From Saprospiraceae bacterium (lineage in GTDB: Bacteria; Bacteroidota; Bacteroidia; Chitinophagales; Saprospiraceae): a stretch of 64,000 nucleotides of DNA. Under the pieces are notes generated by a model. It did not search any database, was not told where the DNA came from, and saw only the letters and a program-made list of their open reading frames with translations. A program made the translations under genes and the position numbers. The DNA is taken from assembly GCA_016717105.1 (NCBI GenBank), contig JADKGF010000002.1:124001-188000 (forward strand), given 5' to 3'. Below are positions 59,845 to 64,000 of this stretch, piece after piece; positions within the stretch are counted from its first letter, which is position 1, and each line of letters begins with the position of its first letter.

Positions 59845-60135
59845 TCCAACAAAACAATTTTAGTATTTATTTTGGCATGTCGAAGGACATGTGGTTGTAT
59901 TTGACTTGTACTTTGGTGACGTAAAGTTGTGCATATCAGTTGCAAATGGTCTCAATGTTTTCTACTAAAATGTCTTTTTAGGAGACCAAATCAATTTTTA
60001 TAAGATAGAATTTACTTTTGTACTCAAAATTGTCTTTAAAAAAGTAACTAAAATTTGATTCATTTTCAGCACAATAAATGTCATTTTCCCTAGCTATATT
60101 TTTAGTTTTCCATGTCCTTTTGGCGAATAAAATTG

Positions 60136-60143
60136 TAATTTTG
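60136..60143 (+). promoter_or_regulatory. -7 promoter box for fumC
   Basis: TAATTTTG lies 23 bp before the fumC ATG. No clear -33 element at the ideal distance. Confidence 0.4.
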
Positions 60144-60166
60144 CGCCAAATTAAAATTTTACAACA

Positions 60167-61552
60167 ATGAGTCAGTATAGAAAAGAGAAGGACAGTATGG
60201 GATACATTGATGTACCTGCTGATAAATATTGGGGCGCACAAACGCAACGTTCTGCCGAAAACTTCAAAATCGGTGGACATCGAATGCCTAAGGAAATCAT
60301 CAATGCTTTTGCTATTTTAAAAATGGCGGCAGCTCAAGCAAATCATGACCTTGATGTATTACCTGAAGAGAAGAAGGTATTGATCGAAAAAGTATGTCGT
60401 GAGATCATGGATGGAAAACTGGATGACCAGTTTCCACTTGTTGTTTGGCAGACTGGTAGTGGTACCCAATCAAATATGAATCTCAATGAAGTAATCGCAA
60501 ATAGAGCGCACGTCATCAATGGTGGAACGCTCGATGATGCCAAAAAAGTATTGCATCCGAATGATGATGTAAACAAATCTCAGTCTTCCAATGATACTTT
60601 TCCTACCGCAATGCACATAGCTGCGTATAAAGTTTTGGTAGATGTGACGATACCGGGTCTCGAAGTACTGAGAGATACGCTGAAGGAAAAATCAGAAAAA
60701 TTCATGCATGTGGTGAAAATAGGTCGGACACACTTCATGGATGCGACACCACTTACTTTAGGGCAAGAATTATCCGGTTATGTATCCCAGATCAATCACG
60801 GTATCAAGGCTATCAAGAATAGTTATGCACATTTATCAGAATTGGCATTAGGTGGGACAGCTGTCGGTACAGGACTCAATACGCCCAAAGGCTATGATGT
60901 TTTGGTAGCAAAAAAGATCTCTGAAGTTTCGGGTTTGCCTTTCATCACAGGTACTAATAAGTTTGAAGGTCTGGCAGCACATGATGCGATTGTTGAGGCA
61001 CATGGCGCACTCAAAACAGTAGCCGTATCATTGATGAAAATAGGAAATGACATCCGTATGCTAGCATCAGGTCCGCGTTGTGGCATCGGTGAGATTACGA
61101 TTCCAGAAAACGAACCAGGATCATCTATCATGCCAGGTAAGGTCAATCCTACCCAATCTGAAGCATTGACGATGGCTATGGCACAGGTACTCGGCAATGA
61201 TGTCGCAATCAATATCGGTGGTATGAGTGGTCACTTCGAGCTCAATGTTTTCAAGCCGATGATGATTTATAACTTTTTGACATCTGCCAATCTTATCGGT
61301 GATGCATGTGTTAGTTTTAATGAACATTGTGCTGTAGGTATCGAAGCAAATGAACCGCGTATAAAATACAATCTGGACAATTCACTTATGTTGGTTACGG
61401 CTTTAAATACAAAAATTGGTTACGATAAAGCAGCAGAAATAGCTAAAAAAGCCCATAAATCAGGTAGTACACTCAAGCAAGCAGCCTTGGATCTTGGTTA
61501 TTTGACAGCTGAAGAATTTGATATCTGGGTGAGACCCGAAGAAATGATTTGA
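60167..61552 (+). CDS. fumC: Class II fumarate hydratase
   Basis: This intact 461-residue enzyme interconverts fumarate and malate in the TCA cycle. The family signature GSSIMPGKVNPTQSEALTM is complete, with the TGSGTQSNMNLNEVIANRA active-site block near residues 100-118 and the SNDTFPTAMHIA region. FumC is a homotetramer without iron-sulfur clusters and so oxygen-stable. Its stop overlaps the next start by one base (TGATG). Confidence 0.97.
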   Translation: MSQYRKEKDSMGYIDVPADKYWGAQTQRSAENFKIGGHRMPKEIINAFAILKMAAAQANHDLDVLPEEKKVLIEKVCREIMDGKLDDQFPLVVWQTGSGTQSNMNLNEVIANRAHVINGGTLDDAKKVLHPNDDVNKSQSSNDTFPTAMHIAAYKVLVDVTIPGLEVLRDTLKEKSEKFMHVVKIGRTHFMDATPLTLGQELSGYVSQINHGIKAIKNSYAHLSELALGGTAVGTGLNTPKGYDVLVAKKISEVSGLPFITGTNKFEGLAAHDAIVEAHGALKTVAVSLMKIGNDIRMLASGPRCGIGEITIPENEPGSSIMPGKVNPTQSEALTMAMAQVLGNDVAINIGGMSGHFELNVFKPMMIYNFLTSANLIGDACVSFNEHCAVGIEANEPRIKYNLDNSLMLVTALNTKIGYDKAAEIAKKAHKSGSTLKQAALDLGYLTAEEFDIWVRPEEMI

Positions 61553-62582
61553 TGAAGTTGAAGATATATTATAGTTGGTTTATATGCTGTACAATCTTTT
61601 TGTCAGCTTGTGCTACATATAAGCCAACTACTGTATTTCAAACAAAAACACTTCATTTCCTGATTATTCAAATATTGAAAATTGGGCTGCGCATCCTTCC
61701 AAATTTGATCCAGCTGATTTGAATCCAAAAGGAGATACCATTTCACAAGAGAATATGGTAGCTGATGTGTTTTTTCTACATCCAACCACTTACACAGGTG
61801 ATAAAAAAGGTCAAAATCAGTGGAATGGCCCAATGGATGATAATGCGTTAAATGAAAAAACAAATAGCGGTACTATCAAATTTCAGGCCAGTGCATTCAA
61901 CCATGCAGGACGTGTATTTGCACCTAGATATCGGCAAGCACATTTGAATGCATATTTTACGAAAGATACTGCGTCAGCCAGAGCAGCATTTGATTTGGCT
62001 TATCAAGATATAAAATCATCATTTGAATATTATCTAAAAAACGAAAACCATGGCAGACCATTTATCTTGGCATCACATAGTCAAGGGACAACACACGCTA
62101 TTCGTTTGATTAACGAATTTATAAATAGCAAGCCATTGAAGAATAAGTTAGTGGCAGCATATCTTATTGGAATGCCAGTTAGAAAAGACCAATTCACAGG
62201 TGTATTCCCATGCAGTGACAGTTTAGATACTTCTTGTTTTGTATCATGGCGTACCTTCAAAAAGGGACATGAATATAAATTTGATCGTCATCCTGAAAAA
62301 ATCCTTGTTACCAATCCTATAAACTGGAAAACAGATGACACTTACGCACCAAAATCTGCTAATAAAGGCACTTTACTCTTTGATTTCAATAAAATCTATA
62401 ACCAACACATTGACGCTCAGGTCCATGAAAGTATCCTTTGGGCAAATAAACCTAAATTTAAGGGAAGCATTTTTCTAAGAACAAAAAACTATCATCCAGC
62501 AGACATTAACTTTTATTATTTCAATATCAGAGAAAATGCTTCACTTCGTGTTGCACAATTCATTAAGAATAGAAATCAATAA
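61552..62582 (+). CDS. DUF3089 lipoprotein (frameshifted)
   Basis: ATG 61552 overlaps the fumC stop by one base. The first 30 residues form a lipoprotein signal (MKLKIYYSWFICCTIFLSAC). The frame changes near 61638-61645 in an ACAAAAAC run; the true reading is KNTSFPDYSNIENWAAHPSKFDPADLNPKGDT and continues open to 62582. The main part is DUF3089, an alpha/beta-hydrolase-like family with FFLHPTTYTGD, FAPRYRQAHLNAYF and the nucleophile elbow ILASHSQGTTHA. Its reaction is unknown. The end overlaps the convergent priA by 7 bp. Confidence 0.88.
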
Positions 62583-64000
62583 GGATCTACATCAATCACT
62601 ACTTTTACTGATTTACAAGCGGGAATCTGGCGTATTTTTTCACGTGTTTCCATGATAAGTTGTTTGATTCTGTGCACAATCTGTGGGTCTTTTTCCAGCT
62701 TGATGGTGATGGTATTGATATACAGATTTCTAATTCTGGCTATAGATGGTATTGCCGGGCCTATCATCCTATTGCCGATTTTCTCGCTTAATAGTTGGCC
62801 CATTACAGATGATGCGTGTGCTACAATACCAGCATTTTTGTGTAGTAACTCTATTTGTATCATTCTGAAATATGGCGGATATCTAAACATCTTCCTTTCG
62901 GCCGACTCTCGCTGGAAGAACTTATCATACAAATGATGCATCGTCTCTATGATGACTGGATGATCGGGCTGATAAGTTTGGATAATGACAAGTCCTTTTT
63001 TCTCTCTTCGTCCCGCTCTTCCTGATACTTGTGTCAACAATTGGAAAGCCCTTTCATTGGTGCGCAAGTCAGGATAACGAAGGATGCTGTCAGCGTTCAA
63101 AACACCAACCAAGGCTATATTGTCAAAATCAAGGCCTTTGGATATCATTTGTGTGCCGACTAAAATGTCAATTTTCCTGTCTTCAAAATCATGGATAATA
63201 TTTTCATAAGCCAACTTGGTTCTCGCTGTATCCATATCCAATCTGCCTATCAAAGCCGTAGGAAAAAGTAGTTTGATTTCTTCCTCTATTTTTTCAGTAC
63301 CAAAGCCTTGTTCTGACAAATCCGGATTTCCACAAGCTGGACAACTCTGTGGTATTTTTACCCTTGATCCGCAATAATGGCATCTCACTTCTTGAAAAGA
63401 TTTATGTGTTGTCATGTGGACATCACAATTGACACATTCGGCATGCCATCCGCACATCTGACATGAAAGCGTCGGAGCATAACCTCTTCTATTTTGAAAA
63501 AGTATGACCTGTTCTTTATTTATCAAAGCATCTTCGATGGCAGTAATGAGTTCCATGCTGAAAACACCTTTGAACCTTTTGTCTTTATGTTCAGGTCTCA
63601 AGTCCACGATTCTGATCGAAGGCAAAACGGATGCGCCATGTCTTTCTGTCATGGTAATCAGTCCATATTTACCTGTTGTAGCATTAGCAAATGTCTCTAG
63701 GCTAGGTGTGGCACTACCCAAGATGATATTTGCACCACATTGATGACTCATATAAATAGCGGCATCTCTTGCATTATACCTTGGATTTGGTTCATTTTGT
63801 TTGTATGAAGGATCGTGCTCTTCATCGACTATGATCAAACCCAACGAGCCGAATGGCAAAAACAGACCAGATCGGGCCGATATGACAAGTTTTGCACCAA
63901 GCAAGACAGCGTTCCAAATCTCCACTCTTTCTTGATTGTTCATCCTGCTATGATAAACCAAGACATCATTTCCGAACATCGTCTTCAATCTTTCGACCAT
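62576..64000 (-). CDS. priA: Primosomal protein N' (replication restart helicase PriA), C-terminal part
   Basis: 474 codons are visible; the N-terminus runs off the right edge. PriA rebuilds replication forks away from oriC. Motifs in order: the DEEH box (IIVDEEHDPSYKQNEPNPRY), GSATPS, QNRRGYAPTLSC, eight zinc-binding cysteines (CQMCGWHAECVNC then CHYCG and CPACGNP), GTEKIEEE, GTQMISKGLDFDNI and TQVSGRAGR. The C-terminal PriA domain follows (FRYPPYFRMIQIE). It is convergent with DUF3089 and overlaps it by a few bases. Confidence 0.96.
   Translation of the reverse strand: MVERLKTMFGNDVLVYHSRMNNQERVEIWNAVLLGAKLVISARSGLFLPFGSLGLIIVDEEHDPSYKQNEPNPRYNARDAAIYMSHQCGANIILGSATPSLETFANATTGKYGLITMTERHGASVLPSIRIVDLRPEHKDKRFKGVFSMELITAIEDALINKEQVILFQNRRGYAPTLSCQMCGWHAECVNCDVHMTTHKSFQEVRCHYCGSRVKIPQSCPACGNPDLSEQGFGTEKIEEEIKLLFPTALIGRLDMDTARTKLAYENIIHDFEDRKIDILVGTQMISKGLDFDNIALVGVLNADSILRYPDLRTNERAFQLLTQVSGRAGRREKKGLVIIQTYQPDHPVIIETMHHLYDKFFQRESAERKMFRYPPYFRMIQIELLHKNAGIVAHASSVMGQLLSEKIGNRMIGPAIPSIARIRNLYINTITIKLEKDPQIVHRIKQLIMETREKIRQIPACKSVKVVIDVDPY

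Noticed and set aside
1..64000. tRNA or rRNA genes in the intergenic regions
   Set aside because: I saw no cloverleaf-like or rRNA sequence when reading the gaps; a dedicated tRNA scan could not be run.

Overview
The window is a chromosomal piece of an AT-rich member of the Bacteroidota, most like the Saprospiraceae. Three things support this. Many secreted proteins end in a type IX secretion (T9SS) type A sorting domain, and one has a gliding-motility-type C-terminus. Promoters carry the Bacteroidota -7 box TAnnTTTG. Several proteins are forms typical of the phylum (GYDIA-type GHMP kinase, bifunctional PGI/PMI, ribosomal protein S1 with a C-terminal helix-hairpin-helix). I recognise no tRNA, rRNA, CRISPR array, transposase or integrase.

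Layout. 1-5.7 kb, mostly minus strand: N-terminus of anaerobic ribonucleotide reductase (nrdD, runs off the left edge), a barrel-like envelope protein, queD, tyrosine phenol-lyase, a fasciclin lipoprotein, a membrane protein split by an in-frame TAG, and its Crp/Fnr regulator. 6-17 kb: ileS and mutS2, separated by a 5-kb island with two class II Fic proteins, a DUF4139 protein, duplicated palindrome arrays and a small ORF fusing the head of mutS2 to the tail of ileS. 17-27 kb: a lipoprotein, a secreted protein, a CDP-alcohol phosphatidyltransferase, pyrH, the rplM-rpsI-rpsB-tsf operon, GYDIA kinase, ahcY and PGI/PMI. 27-35 kb: T9SS cargo, including an M43 metalloprotease, a methyltransferase and a decayed T9SS gene. 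35-44 kb: AraC regulator, a small secreted protein, a gliding-motility-type protein flanked by perfect 60-bp repeats, a GNAT acetyltransferase, a GH13 amylase lipoprotein and S1. 44-52 kb: a five-gene operon of secreted T9SS proteins (two metallophosphoesterases, a YHYH protein, a partner protein and a DUF1566 protein). 52-64 kb: BlaI/BlaR1 pair, GMC oxidoreductase, malic enzyme, mnmG, a zinc ribbon, a DUF433/DUF5615 toxin-antitoxin pair, fumC, a DUF3089 lipoprotein and most of priA.

Quality. About fifteen genes are broken by single-base or dinucleotide indels, usually in short homopolymers. They include genes that are normally essential (rplM, tsf, pyrH). The likeliest cause is uncorrected long-read sequence, so I join these genes as single features and state where the reading frame changes. 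The 33.7-34.7 kb region looks like genuine decay.

The most unusual places are the Fic island between ileS and mutS2, where both Fic genes carry palindromic candidate operators and the DNA records a tandem duplication of the ileS-mutS2 junction; the 60-bp repeats around the gliding-type gene; and the secreted YHYH/metallophosphoesterase operon.
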